Positions 12,762 to 25,969 of a stretch of 64,000 bases of DNA are shown one piece after another. How positions within the stretch are numbered: the stretch's first letter is position 1; every line of letters begins with the position of its first letter. Under the pieces are notes generated by a model, which did no database searches, had not been told where the DNA came from, and saw nothing but the letters and a program-made list of their open reading frames with translations. The stretch is from Macrotrachela quadricornifera. Taxonomy: Eukaryota; Rotifera; Eurotatoria; Philodinida; Philodinidae. Location: NCBI GenBank assembly GCA_022393335.1, contig JAJEKB010021002.1, positions 279,108 through 343,107 of the forward strand, read 5' to 3'. A program made the translations under genes and the position numbers.

Positions 12762-14394
12762 CGTTCTAATTTATAATTACTACATAGAAAATAAATATCA
12801 GATATTATATAGAAATAAATCATTCGACATAACCCAATTAAACGATTAGGAGAATTTTTTAGAAATGACTGTATCGAATTTGATGATATATTAAAAAATA
12901 GAGAATTCAACCTAAGTCAAACATCGTTTTCTGCAATTGTGACTCTTGCAAAAGTATATTTAATGTATGAACTTTTACTAATAAATTGTGGATAGTTTAT
13001 CCATTCTGTTAGGATGATTCTTCTTAAAATTCTTGGTGTTAGATCTCTACTAAATGGATTTTATAATATGTTTATTAACTTAGTAAAACAAATTTGTCAA
13101 TACATACTTTCACACAGAACTAGAGAATATTTCTACCTAAGATTTAGATACGTTAAGAAAAGAAAACTAGCTTTTTATAATACATATATAACATCTGTCA
13201 TAACACTCCCAAAGATTTTCTCCCTCTCTATTATGTCCCAACCTTTCAATTCGATAATATTTTATTTTATTTTTGTTTACAATACACTTCTAATGATTGT
13301 AGATTTCTTTCTGTTGTTTTTTTACGGATAAAGTTTGACTTTGTATTACATTTTCCTTTTCTTTTTTTTATCTAATCCAGACAATGTGGAGACGTTGTTA
13401 TCAGGCATCGCCATTCGAATTTGCTGATTTTACTGTAAGTTGAACAATAAAAAAGGGTTGTCCAATTTGTTTTACTTACCTGAAAATATTCTAGTTGTTA
13501 TTTCTCTTCTTTTTGAGAGTTGATGATTTATATATTTGTTTCTTTATAGTTTCACTATGAGGTTGCTTTTTCTTTCTACACTATTCTCATTATATACAAT
13601 ATTCTAATAGAGACACTCGTCGTCGCTAACAGTAGTGTAATCTGTTTGAAAAATGTGAGAGATGGAAGTCCTGAAAAAGCAAAATAAATCTGTTCGTTTA
13701 TGTTGTTGATTCATCTGTTTATGATTTCCAAGTGAAAATTATGTTGCTCTTTTAAATAGTTATATCATATATATAATCTTTATTTATATTATTAGATTTA
13801 GAAAATTTTATCTAAAAATTTGAATAAACAAATACTTTTATTTAAAAAGTTAATCAATCATATTATTTATGCATAAAAACACGATAGACAACACAAACAA
13901 GAATACTTCTACAATATAGAATTGTTCGTAATTAAATAAGAAATGCAATCGAAAAATAAATAAAAGACAATGATCTTTTGTATAAATTCATATTATCATA
14001 TAGGTTTTATTCCAAAAATACTTAACATGTACTCACTTTTACTTATAAATTAAACATCTAAATAGACAAATAGAAATCTTTTTTCAATAACAAGCCAAGA
14101 AATGATAGAGAAAGATTCTATAAGAAGAAACTAAGGCAAGTTTTATTATCTCACATTAATCAGAGATTATCGATTCATTTACAACTTAATTCAATGTAAA
14201 TAAAAAAAGAAGTTCTAATCAGAAAACTTTAAAAATTTTCATGATCAGATCCTAATAAAATCATTTTGATACAAAAGTTTTAGAAAAATGAAAAATTGCA
14301 TTTTTTGAGAATGACATTGACAAAGGTATTTTAAACCAAAAATCTAATTTTAGAAGATAGATTTTAACTGAAACGAAGGATTCTGAAAATCACG
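12762..14394. other. Intergenic; one possible tiny exon
   Basis: Mostly AT-rich with no recognised gene. At 13384-13434 a short open piece starting MWRRCYQASPFEF lies between a polypyrimidine-AG and a GTAAGT donor, and could be an exon, but no partner exon is evident. Confidence 0.3.
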
Positions 14395-14988
14395 TAAGAT
14401 ATCTTAGGTCTAGATTCGACTATATCGAGAAAATATTCGCCCTACCACTGGCTCCAAGTAGAACTTGACGAGCTCTATCAACTTCGTTAATTACTTTCCA
14501 TCGACCCCTCCTCAAACCGGACAAAAGTCCAAAAAACCACCAAAAAATACTAAAGGAACCGATATATTGTAGAAAGTACCGTCGCGATTCGCTCCTGAAT
14601 GACTTCAACAAAAACCAAACATACCAAACGATAGATCTCGACAAGCTCTACTCAATGCACATCTTGGATGTCGATATGGAGTAAATAGTTGGTTGGAAAA
14701 GCTTAAATTAGTTCTTTGTAACTGCCTCTTGTGGATAAGGTTTTGGAAAAATCTATGGTAATTCGTTCATGCATCAATATTAGCAAAAGTGTAGGCTGCT
14801 CGAAATAAATTTTGAACAAATGGATCTATTGGACTTTTTAATTATTTTTTGTTCTTAATAGCAGGCGTTAAGCATAACTAGGGACCTTGATTGCTTAGTT
14901 TGCGAAAAGCACTGTCTTTTATGTAGGTTGATCAAGATATTTGAATTTTACTGTCTTTATTAATTATAAAGACACGGTGTTGATGGTA

Positions 14989-15145
14989 CAGTGACGAACC
15001 CAGGGGGGGGACGACGGGGATCGGTCCCCCCCCAAAAAGTTAAAATATCTGGAGGGGGGTACAGGTTAATTTTTTGCGAGCGGAAAAAAATTCTCGTTTT
15101 CCCATGGCGATCCCCCCCCAAAAAAATTTTCTGGTTGCGTCACTG
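14989..15145. mobile_element. hAT-type MITE with perfect 8-bp target duplication
   Basis: Starts CAGTGACGAACCCAGGGGGG and ends GGTTGCGTCACTG. It is flanked on both sides by TGATGGTA (14981-14988 and 15146-15153), an exact 8-bp duplication typical of hAT insertion. It is 157 bp and non-coding, related to the 8024 copy by its ends. The perfect duplication implies a fairly recent insertion. Confidence 0.9.
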
Positions 15146-15369
15146 TGATGGTATTAGTCTTTAAGAATAGATTATCGTTGAATATTTTTTAAATGTCGAT
15201 TGTCGTGTTGCCTAATTTTTTTAACCTTGATGAATATGGATGATATGTTAGAAGCTATGAGATTGATTTCGTTGTTATTTCTTTATTTTAAATAGATAAG
15301 ATTGGAAAGAAAAGAAGTTAATATAAAAAAAAATTGTTACACATCTAACGTATCTATTAGAACTGATTG

Positions 15370-16382
15370 AAACCGTTTGTTTTTTTTTTGGATTTGTACA
15401 TTTTATGATTTCTACAATATAAGCGATTATTATGAAAACTATAAAAACGATAGTGGATAATATATACTACACAAAGTCAGGCATTATCCTCTCGAAAGTT
15501 GATTTTTTTGATCTGATAACTGTTATTATGTCTTCTATTGATATGTCTGACTGTAACTGATAGGCTTTCGTGAGTGTTTGTGTCATGTTTTGTACTGGTA
15601 CTATGAATTGAAGTGGATTACAAATGTTTATAGCAAACCTAGGCGTTACAAGTACTCGTTTTGGTACACATGATGATGCAGTTAATTGAATATCCATACA
15701 TGAAATTATCTTGTCGCATGGCATATGTACAATCGTTGTTCCATTGATTGATATTGTTTCAGATAATCTGTTTGAAGTTAAATACATTTGACAATAACAT
15801 GTTCCCAAAGTATTATAGAACAGCCAAATGCCATTGACAATATTAATCACATCTCGAACTGTATTTTATGATCGACTAACTTGACAGGAACTGGTTGTTA
15901 TCTGATTCTCATCGAATAATTGAGATAGACACGATGATTTTGATAAGGAAATGACAACTAGCATTTTTTGACATTGAACAAATGGTAACAACGTACATTC
16001 ATTAACATCAAGTAATTGATAAATGAAATAAACAGTAAATGGTGAATGTTGACATACTATCGATGGATGGTCCTAAGAATAACGTTGAAACGGCTAGACA
16101 CGATTGAGAAAATAATGAATTTTGTTTATTTATTGAACAGTAACATAATATGAATACGGATTGTCCTATAATTAATTGTGCGAAATGATCCAATGATTCT
16201 CGAACATTTGAAATTGTACATAACGTATCATTATTTGAAGAAATTGCTGCTGAAAATAATTCTAAATCAGTATTCGATAAATATTCAAAATCTATTTTAT
16301 TGCTACTTACTGTGTAAGGAATTTTTCTGCTGCTGATGTTGCCAGAAGACATCGAATATTTATGTAATCGTACTGTTTTCAT
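15370..16382 (-). pseudogene. Degenerate type I membrane glycoprotein-like reading frames
   Basis: Three minus-strand blocks (16382 to about 16140, about 16050 to 15860, and 15850-15467) read as one Cys-rich, N-glycosylation-rich ectodomain broken by frameshifts and a TAA near 15870. After a TAG at about 15464-15466 the same frame continues into a strongly hydrophobic run (about 15390-15450) followed by a Lys-rich tail, as in a single-pass membrane protein. Cysteine spacing and the C-terminal anchor are reminiscent of envelope-like glycoproteins of retrovirus-like elements, but I cannot name a family. A host surface protein is equally possible. It lies wholly inside the inverted-repeat-bounded segment. 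Not functional as it stands. Confidence 0.35.
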
Positions 16383-17135
16383 GCTACATGAAATAAATGA
16401 TAGGCATTAAGTCAGGGCGATTATCAAATAGCCTTGATACGAATTGTTTCTATCTTTTCTTCGCTTACGATATGACATTACATTTCCAATACATCAACCG
16501 AAAACCGCAAAGAATATAAAGATGAATAGAAGCGATGGCAGTCACATCAGAAAACTATAAAAAGATAAACGAATAAAACCAACATGGACTCGATATCAAC
16601 ACAAATTCACATAAGTGTTCTATCAATAACCGTAAAGTATAAAAAGCTTGAGGTACTTCACCTACATGTCTGATTTGATTATACTTAATGAGTTGAACAC
16701 TCAACAGATATGTCAAAGATATAGGTGAAAACATCAAGAACTTTCCTAGAGTCGACTCTCGACTGCATGTTCAATGGTTTTCTGCACTTCATTCCATCTT
16801 CAAGTAAACAAAACATTATTACCAATTTTTTCATTAATGATTCACATAAATTTCAATACTCCCATACAGAACCGACAGAGCTCATTGGGATATATCTGAA
16901 ACAATCATTAATTTCAAGAAGCTGACCATCAGCGAATCCTTATAGCTTCTACAAACATACTACCCCTATATCGAAAAAGTATCAACTAATTAGTGATTTT
17001 CTACTTAATGCCTCACTCAATTTTATCAAGTAAGGTGTGGAGTGGATAGAACTCGTCGAGTTCTACTTGGAGTCAGTGGTAGAATGAATATTTTCACGAT
17101 ATAGTCCAATCTAGACCTAAAATATCCTATGTTAA

Positions 17136-17838
17136 TTTTCAATCATTCTTACTTAATCATTTAATGCTTGATTGATATGTTCATCCTGAATGCATCGCTC
17201 AAAAGATACAACAATTTTAATTATAAATAAGATTAGAAAATCTTTCGATGAAATCAAAAAGGAATTTATAATCTTTTTTTGTGACAGAGAAGTTTACATA
17301 ATCAAAATAAGTGCAGTCAACACTTTTTGATGTATATTTCGTGCAATTAGCTGTAAATCTTTCTCTCTTCCAGGGGCATAGTATGGGTTGCGAGCGATGC
17401 CCATATTTTATTTCCTTCTTTCCATTCAAAGACTGTTAGTATCAATGTCACGGCGAAATCTATTATATTAAATTTTGACTTTTTTTTTAGAGTGAAGCAG
17501 AATATTCCACGTTTGTTATATCAAAAAAATGTCTTTGACATTTATGAAAAATATTTATTCAAAATATTGTCAGAACTAAATAGTACAGATAAAATATTCA
17601 AAACAGGAGTGGAATATGTTAATAGACGGAACTCATTGACCTATGTTATCATATAGATACTACTGAAGCTTTATTTTTAAAAGAATGAGGGAGCGACACT
17701 ATTGTTTAATACTATTGTATACTTATTTTCATTTGTTGTCACTATGGTCATGAAATATCAAATAAATACATGAATCAAAAAAGAATAAAAAAGATATTCA
17801 AGATTCGCATACACTATTCATATAGCTAAAGTTTTTGT
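17136..17838. other. Intergenic, nothing recognised
   Basis: AT-rich spacer downstream (3') of the NHL-repeat gene. No gene or repeat seen. Confidence 0.5.
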
Positions 17839-20800
17839 TTAATAGCGCATAAATTTTTGTACCCGATTATTAGTTGTATCGGCTACATATAAGTTCCGTT
17901 GACTGTCAAGTGCTACTCCATAAGGACTACCGAGGAGGCTTGCATTCGTGCCAGATACACCAGTGACACCAGCAATTGTTGTAGCATTTAATTGACCAAC
18001 CAAAAATAATTGTATTCGATAATTCAATCCATCAGCAACATACACATTACCTGAAGAATCGACTGTCACACCTAAAGGATAAAAGAGTTCTGTCGATGAA
18101 CTGCCACCCGCTCCATTCCTGTTACCACCGACGAGTGTCCAACTGCTGGCACCTATTACCCAACGAACAACATTATTGGCACCATAATTGGCGATCACAA
18201 CACTGTTCGATGATGCATCGTAGCAAACACCGACAGGATTATACAACTGTGTACTATTCGTTCCAGGTCCATTTCCACCAGCAACCACTGTGCCTGATGA
18301 TGCACCTGATAGATACCGCATGACACGATGATTATTAAAGTCTGCTATATAAAGTGTACCCGTACTGGAATCAAGTGAAATGCTGTACGGATAGTTTAGT
18401 TGATTGTTTGCAGAGCCTAATACACCTGTGAATAAATTCATTTACAATTATTATAAAACGTTAATATAAAATGGTAGTTATACTTCCTATGTTGAAAGTA
18501 AAAGTCAACTTCTATGTAGAAATATGATTATAGAGTTTCTTTTTTAACTTTCTGTCAAATGTAACTATCTCAACCATTGCTGATTAAAAAACAGAGCGAA
18601 TCAAAATTAGAACGAAAATAAAAATGAAAAAACAAAAGCTAAAACAAACTACAGAACGTTGTTTTCATACCTAAATCTATGGTAAGTGTTTTCGTCTCTC
18701 CCATCATGCAACATATCATTTTAATTGTTAGAATCTACTCTTCAGATTGTAGTATTCTACATATAGTCAGAAAACGCTCATAATAACTGAGAAAAGAGAA
18801 AAATAGAACATTATCCTGATCTTAAGTTACTAAACGATAATCTTTGACATGATTTCTTCTATGATAACTTTCCTATAAAAGCATGGATGTCCTGAAAATG
18901 CCCATTTATTATTTAGTTCAATTACGTCCAGTTAGAATGTATCAAGTGTATATTCATACTCATAAATTATTTAATAATGTCTTCGCTCTCTTACCTGAAG
19001 TGCCAGCAACAGTGGTGCCTGAAGTTGCTCCATTCGACCAAAATTGAATTCGGGCATTTCCTATATCAGACACATATAGATTTCCACTTGAATCAACAGC
19101 AACACTGGTGGCTGCGTCAAGAAAACTTGAATTTGAGCCAGTTGCTCCATTTGATTGACCAGCCACAGTAGTTCCATTCGATGCACCATATAACCATTTC
19201 TGAACGCGACTATTTTGCCAGTCAGCAATATAGAGCGTATTAGATGAATCCACAAACAGACCAAAAGGATAGTAGAGCTGATTAGGAGCTGTACCAGGTA
19301 CACCTACAACACCAGCCACAGTTATGCCAGTTGAATTCCAACGAAGTAACGAACTAGTAGCTATAAAAGGATAATTAATAAGATTATATTATTATAGAGA
19401 TCAATATCCGATTCATTACAGTGTTATTTTTAAGTTTTAGTTATTTATCATTAAACTTGATGAGAGGTGTTCGAGATAAAAAAAAAACTCAAATTCCAAG
19501 TCAGTTTATCAAGTTTCTAGAATCAGCTTTTTCAAACTTTTTCGAAATTGATCTTGGATTGGAGTTTCACATGACCGAAAATCTTCACTGAAACCCTATG
19601 CAACAATGTGAAAACACTTAAATATCATTTTTATGACCGAAAACATCAATTCTATTCTATAACGACTCACCAATATGGAACATGGATAGATCTAGCCTTT
19701 TGCAAAGATATTTTCATATAATATTTCTCGGTGAAATCAAGCGAATGATTTTCCTGTGATTTCGTAGATCTTATAAAACCGATTATAGTTTTAGTATATA
19801 GAAAAAAACAATTTTCTCCTCATTAAGAAAGCATGTGTACAAAAAATAAAACTTTGTTTTTCGCGGAAAGTTTTCCCTCGGACGGTTTAGTGAGAAATTA
19901 TATAGCCATTTTTTGACAATTTTGAATCTCTCCATTGTTCCTCCAGATATTATGCGTATCAATCGGCCTATGCCGCTACCTTCTTTCCTTCACACTAATA
20001 AGCTGATCAGTAAAATTTATCATTCTCTTCTACTCATTAATAATACTTTTTTTAATTTTATGTTTCTAACCATGAAAATCAACATTACCATGATGATTGC
20101 AACAGTAAAAACGCTTGACATATATGGCGGAAAAAGCAATGAATAAAGTAGTAAAATAGTTATTCATCACTTTACCATTCGAATACAAGAGGGGGAAAAA
20201 AACAAATTTTTGTACTTCTAAAGTACGGAGTTCTGCTTTTTTTCCTTGGGAACTGTTCCCCCTATTCACATTTATGTTCAATGAGCATCATCTTCAATTG
20301 ATTGCTGGAACATTCTATCTTTAAGGCAATCTGAAAGAGATACATTTTTAGTGCTTCAATTTCTTCTTTGAACTAAATGAAACAAATCGATTAATGTGTA
20401 CCCTTGAAGCCTTAACCTCCCTCATGTATATATTAACTTTTAGATTAGTCGTGTGGAATAACTTTTGGAACATCCTACCTACATTTTTGAGAAATATGAG
20501 TGAACTATCACAATGCTTAATTGAATATGGGACCATCATTGATATTGTTTGAACTTTCCTCTCTCTGGATGATTACTGTTCAAAAAATTTTTTTCAAACA
20601 GTCCATTTGTTCAGAGACCGAAATCACTCGAAAGTTTTGCGAAAAATATTCAAAAGACAACAAAAAATCATGATATGCACCGAATATCCAAATGTATTTG
20701 ATCTTCACTCCTCCTCTAGTCTGTACATGTTCTTTTATTGCTAATTTATTCTTCATTCTCTTTGCGTAAACATCCTTTACGATTAGTTCTTAAAAGGAAA

Positions 20801-23428
20801 AATTGATACTCCTCAATATCAGGATGTTCCCCTCTCATCTCTTCACAATGACCACAAATAATGAAGTAGTTGTCACTGATTAAAAGTTTATGCAAAGCTA
20901 CTATTTTGTAGAAACATACTTGTCGTTATTGAGGTCGTTGTCGTAGTTGTTGTTGAAGTTGTTGTTGATGTCGTGCTTGATGATGTCGTGGTCGATGATG
21001 ATGAAGTTGTTGATGATGTTGTGGTTGATGATGATGAAGTTGTTGTTGATGAAGTTGTTGTTGATCTTGACGTTGTTGTTGATGCTGATGTTGTTGTTTG
21101 TGTTGTTGTTGTTAGTGTTGACACTGTTGTTGATGAAATTGTTGTTGATGATAATTGTGTGTTGTTAGAAGTCAAAATGATAGGTACAACAACGATTGCA
21201 GCTACGATGCATCCTCCGACAAAGCACACCACAATGATCAGCAGAACTTTTCCTGCAGTCCATCTATTCCTTAAAATAAAAAATTATCTAATACAAATTC
21301 TTATCGAAAGTAATGTGATACAAACGTTTTGGGAGTTGTTGATGGAATTGAAGCAAGATCATTCGTATCCACATTGACCACTGATGGACTCACATTGCGC
21401 TACGCATAAAATACGTAATTCAATTTTTTTTGGTTAAAAAATATGAACTTTCTATGACGCATAAAAACCTCATGTTTAAAGCGTAATGATCGTTCTTTTT
21501 AACAAACTCAATTTTATATCTACATGTAGCAACAAATATCTTTCAAGTGTTATATTCAGGTTGAGAATTGAAATGAAAAATATCTCCTCCAATGGGAACC
21601 GTGCAATAAGGATTTGTTTTAGTTACGGAGAAGTTTGCAGGGAAAGATGATGAGGTTCAATCTCACAGGTAGGATGAATAATAAAAGTTCAAACTTCACA
21701 TCTTCAAAATGAAATACGATTAATGATATGTATAGAGTTTTGTATTTAATGTATTTACAATAGTGGGCGCCAATGACTTCTATCATAGTTTAATAAGAAC
21801 TGAATACAAGTTAACCTATGGAAAATACATACTTTATATTAAAATTAATGTATAGGATCTGATATTTAACGCATCTCGGCTCAATACAATTAGAAGACGG
21901 CGCATGTACCGAATGCGTGTATCACAAAACATTGATATGAGTCATAGATTCTTGAATCCTTTATCGACTGCATTGTCATCAGAAGTTCAACAGTTTTTGT
22001 ACATGTGCTTCTCTATTTTATATGATAGATCTGATGCTGTTATTGACGTATCATCATTGTTCTACTATTTTACCATGTATACTTCGAGATTCTTTGAGAT
22101 AATATCCAAATTTCTTCAGCTGTTTAACTTTTAGTATCTCGTTATCAATTGGAGTACGTCCTACTCTATAGGAGGTTCACTAAGATATAGAAAATGACAA
22201 AATACAAATGTAAAGGAGAAGAGAGAAATAAAACCAGAAATCATGGATCTATAGAAACTGAATTGATTGATGACACTCAAGGGGGAAATAGCGGAGACTT
22301 CAGCCCTGAAGTCTCTTGAAGTCTGCTGTTTCCCTCTTGGGTTTTAGTATGTGCTTAACGTTTTACATTATTTTACTGATCGGAGCTAAAAGTTGGCAAT
22401 TTAGTAGCGTTAATAGCTAGATAGAATAAGTGTTTTTATAGGTTCCAGTCTCGATCAGTCATTCAAATCACGAAAGCTCTTAGCTGGACCATCATCCTTT
22501 TCGTACAAAGTCACTGCGGTCGGCTTGACCTAAACGGCGATTTTACTCCAAATGTTTTTTCTGTGCGTTGTTTCGATAGTACACATATTAATTTCAAAAT
22601 ATGTTCATAGAGAATCTATTGTTCAGGTGATGTATATACTATGTCAAAAAACTAATCTTCTCGTTCATATCTTTCAATCTTTATTTTTCTGTAAATTTTA
22701 GCATATTATAACAAACACGTGTCGTTATCAATGTTTATAACATGATTTCATCGACACATAGTCACTAGTATTAAATTAATAATTAGATCGAAGTCTTTTT
22801 CAATTGATATGCATTAAGTTAATCTCTCAAAATTTTATTAAATCGAAATTAAATTTTCCAACAATTACATTTTTTAACTCAGCATTAAATTTCCTGTTAA
22901 AGACGAAATATAGCTATTTATGAAAGAAAGAGGAGCAAAAACATTATTTTATGTATTTTTCTTTGTATTCTTCGATATTATTTATTGAAGAAATATTTTA
23001 TACTAACAAAAGAATTAAATAACATTTTCTAAAACAATGAATTTTCTAGAAAAGTACGTAACATATTTTATGTTTTATTCTATAACTGACTCATGGACGA
23101 CCATAATAAAAACAGCTCAGTCCATTCTGAAGTTCTATTTTTGGTATTATCAAAAGATGTCTCCTAGCTAAACTATCACTTTTTCGAACAAATGTGTTCA
23201 ATGAAGTCGTTCAAAGACGAACAAATTTCAACAGTCTTTATATAAATGATCAAGTCTATCAGGGTGACAGAGATTGATTATAAGAAATAAAGTATCTACA
23301 AAAGCAAGAATTATTTACCTGAATCGATTGAGTTGTTTCAGTGTCTTCTATATCCCATGTACTTTTCTATATAATAACGAAAATTTTTTCATTCGCATCT
23401 ACTATTAATGATGTTCACTTACATTCAT
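17839..23428 (-). CDS. Membrane-anchored extracellular NHL-repeat protein, six exons
   Basis: The minus-strand model is 23423-23428, 23319-23366, 21326-21399, 20920-21269, 18995-19360 and 17839-18425. All junctions are GT/AG and in phase, giving 476 residues. Residues 1-50 are a short cytosolic part (MNKSTWDIEDTETTQ at its start). Residues ~51-75 are one membrane helix (VLLIIVVCFVGGCIVAAIVV). Residues 76-159 are an almost pure Ser/Thr stalk, likely O-glycosylated. Residues ~160-476 contain NHL blades: LFVDSSNTLYIADWQNSRVQKW, VAVDSSGNLYVSDIGNARIQFW, SLDSSTGTLYIADFNNHRVMRY and later ones ending NLYVADTTNNRVQKF. NHL domains are beta-propellers that bind protein or RNA; the topology here suggests a surface binding or adhesion role. 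Exon 1 codes only two residues and is the least certain part. No premature stops seen. Confidence 0.82.
20930..21165. repeat. GTT-rich microsatellite coding the Ser/Thr stalk
   Basis: On the plus strand this reads as near-continuous GTTGTTGAT-type triplets; on the coding minus strand it gives ACA/ACT/TCA codons for Thr and Ser. It is in-frame triplet repeat, so length changes would alter stalk length without breaking the gene. Confidence 0.85.
22278..22343. repeat. Small imperfect hairpin in the NHL-gene intron
   Basis: CAAGGGGGAAATAGC and AGACTTCAG on the left pair with TTGAAGTCT and GCTGTTTCCCTCTTG on the right, giving an arm of about 25 bp. It could be a very short MITE or an RNA hairpin in the intron; nothing distinguishes these. 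Confidence 0.5.
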
Positions 23429-25350
23429 GATTATACTGGTTGTCTATGTAAATGTATATTTTGAAATGGAATGCAACTGTACACACTGTTTTGTCAACAC
23501 TGGCATAGACATACATTTATATAATAAATACAAAAAACATTTTCTCTTTTGTTTAATTATAAGTGCTTTTAGTTGTTAGAATAGTTTAATGTAATGCATG
23601 TTTTGAATGGACACATTCCTATACATTATTTGATGAATAATTCAAAGGTAAGTTTATTTTTAAAATTTGAACTACAGAACATGGTGACAATACAAATGTC
23701 CTCCAAAAACATTTGCACATATTCGTTTCAAAAGGCATAATTCGATAACATACATACTCCTTCATAGTGTTTAATAATAATTATGATTATGGTGAAATTG
23801 CAAGCTTTTAGGCCACGTAAATCGTACTTACGTAGAAAAAGAGAAATTCAGAAAAAAAATGAGAAGCATTCATTTCACAAAATTTACGGAGCTATTGTGC
23901 AAGTACACATTTGAAAAAACTGAGTGGTTTAGAGTGAAATTTTCTAAGATTGGTCTCATAGATGCTTATTTTTAGTCAGAAACCAAAAGGCCAAGGATCT
24001 ATTTATTTTTGTTTGTCGACTGTTTTTTTCGTTATAATAATCAAATGTCTTGTTGTGATCTCTGCATCAATCACCGCACGCCTCTTTATTCATGATGAAT
24101 TTTTATTGCAAAAACAGTGAATAAACCATTACAACACTTTCATTAACTCGCTTCGTAAGATATTTCTTTCAATTGTTTGCTTTTGTTTCATAGTAAAGAG
24201 TGTGTTTTTTACGTTGAAGCTTTTTCCTTGCTATTAATATTTATGAATAAACGATTTCTTATTGAAGAAGAGGTAGAAGTGTGTCTGCCTTCTGGTAATT
24301 GATTTTCAATAGGCGTTTGTTGTTGGAAAATTTTATTTTATACAAAATGATGAAACATAAACTATTGCTAAACTGTATTGTGATGGAATTTATAGAAATA
24401 ATTGAAACATATAAATGTGTGGTCCGAAAATCCTCGGTAGTTTCATTACTTTTCTCTTCTAATGATTGGCAAATATTACAGCTGAATTTAGTCTAACAAC
24501 GATTATTATGTATCTAAATCTGCAAAAAATTTATTTTAAAATAAAAATTTATGAATGTCAGTGTAAGCACATACATTCAATTAACATCGGTATTTTCAAC
24601 GTCTGATTAATCGGAGTATTTGACAATAGTTTTATCATAAGCAGCAATCGCAGATTGATCTAACATCATTTGTCAGTATAACAAAAAGTTTTCTTCTTAT
24701 ACTTTTGACTTGTTTCAATAGTACAGTCTTACTTTTCTCTATGGGTAGTGGACATAATCATCCATCCGCAGAATATATGCAATTGATATCTTTCTTCTTA
24801 TTCATATCGTCTATCACTTTATTTCGTTTTACATCTCTTTATAATAAAAAACAAGATTGCAGAGCAGAATACGTACGTAAACATTCCTTTTCTCTCTTAC
24901 ATATTCACATAGTTTGCAAGAAGAATAGAGAATGCATGCATTCAACATTCTCTTTCTTTTATGTCGTCCGATATAAAAAAAAAAAGTATAATTCTTTCTG
25001 CACTTAAATCCTCATTTGATTACTTATTCTCTTCTTTTTGTTTGTTTTGCTACTATATAGTTGCTTTAGAGACTTCATATTTCTCTTTCCAGTAGAGAAA
25101 TGTCTGACAAACATAAATTGTCTGCTTTGCTTACTTGCATGTCGGCAGAGGATCAAAAAAACATAAGTGTTAACTGAAACGTAATCGGGGACGAGGAATT
25201 CGAATCTGAAGTCAGTTTTTCGAAAATTTTCTGAACTAATTCTTTTTGGTATAAAGTCTGATCAAACGTGTTTTAGGTTAAGGAATTTATTGGTGTCACT
25301 AATTTTTAAAATCTTTTTTTCAGTCATACATGTAGAGCTCGAAGACTCTA
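23429..25350. other. Intergenic, nothing recognised
   Basis: Contains the presumed promoter of the NHL gene at its left edge. Otherwise AT-rich with no gene-like structure. Confidence 0.45.
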
Positions 25351-25627
25351 CTCGAGTTTTCAACTATTCAACTTTTAAAAGTTTTAATACTCGAGTATTC
25401 GAGTTTTCAACTTTTCAACTTGAGGGTGAGGACGTGAGGAGTGAGATTATAGGTATGGGTGAGGGCGTGAGGGGTGAAGTTGAGGGTGTGGATGAGGGTG
25501 AGGGTGAGGGTGTCAAAGAACCGGCAAATGCTGCAGGCAGCATCCTGAATCTATCATATAGTAATAGTTGAAAACTCGAATATTCGGGTATTAAAACTTT
25601 TAAAAGTTGAATAGTTGAAAACTCGAG
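25351..25627. repeat. Palindromic element with telomere-like repeats in its loop
   Basis: The arms 25351-25410 and 25567-25627 are near-perfect inverted copies (outer ends CTCGAGTTTTCAACTATTCA and its complement). The loop, 25420-25511, is an irregular G-rich run of GAGGGT, GAGGGC and GTGTGG units on the plus strand. It is flanked by ordinary AT-rich DNA and has no coding content. Confidence 0.85.
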
Positions 25628-25969
25628 TAAAATTTTAATACTCAAACCGAGTTAAGGAGTTCTACACTACTGTTTTCAGTAAAAAAGAGTAGTTTTTTGT
25701 AAGACATTTTTACAAAGTTTGATCAAAGCCTTTTGTGGTCTAGGCATTTCTCATTATGGTTATTACATAGGCCGGACTTTGTTCTGTTCAAGCTACTGAA
25801 CTGAATCGCCTCGATGAACTTAATAGAAATCGAAAGGGATAGTGTATTTGAATTGATTTTGAAGTTCTATAAATGAACGGTTTGGTGATAGTTTAAAAAC
25901 ACCAATTCTACGAAAAAGAGCTAAGCAAGTTGTCGGACGAGTGTTACTTGTGGTTATTAATAAGATTTA

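Larger units (their letters stand above)
14396..17135. mobile_element. Segment bounded by ~80-bp inverted repeats (unclassified element)
   Basis: 14396-14480 and 17040-17135 are about 85% identical in inverted orientation, sharing GGTCTAGATT, ACTATATCG, GAAAATATTC, CTACCACTG and CTCCAAGTAGAACT. Similarity stops sharply just inside both copies. Read outward, both arms are open in the same frame with a shared VLLG.SGR.NIF.I pattern before a TAG, so the arms may derive from coding DNA. The 2.7-kb interior holds degraded minus-strand reading frames (15370-16382) and a hAT MITE (14989-15145). No transposase is seen and no target duplication is clear. Confidence 0.5.

Noticed and set aside
13014..13331. 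105-codon plus-strand open frame
   Set aside because: Hydrophobic, AT-rich, no signal of conservation, lacks neighbours in frame.
20947..21377. Two plus-strand frames of Leu/Val/Asp repeats
   Set aside because: Shadows of the Ser/Thr triplet repeat coded on the minus strand.
24705..25007. 100-codon plus-strand frame
   Set aside because: No motif and no splice sites in agreement; composition like the surrounding non-coding DNA.
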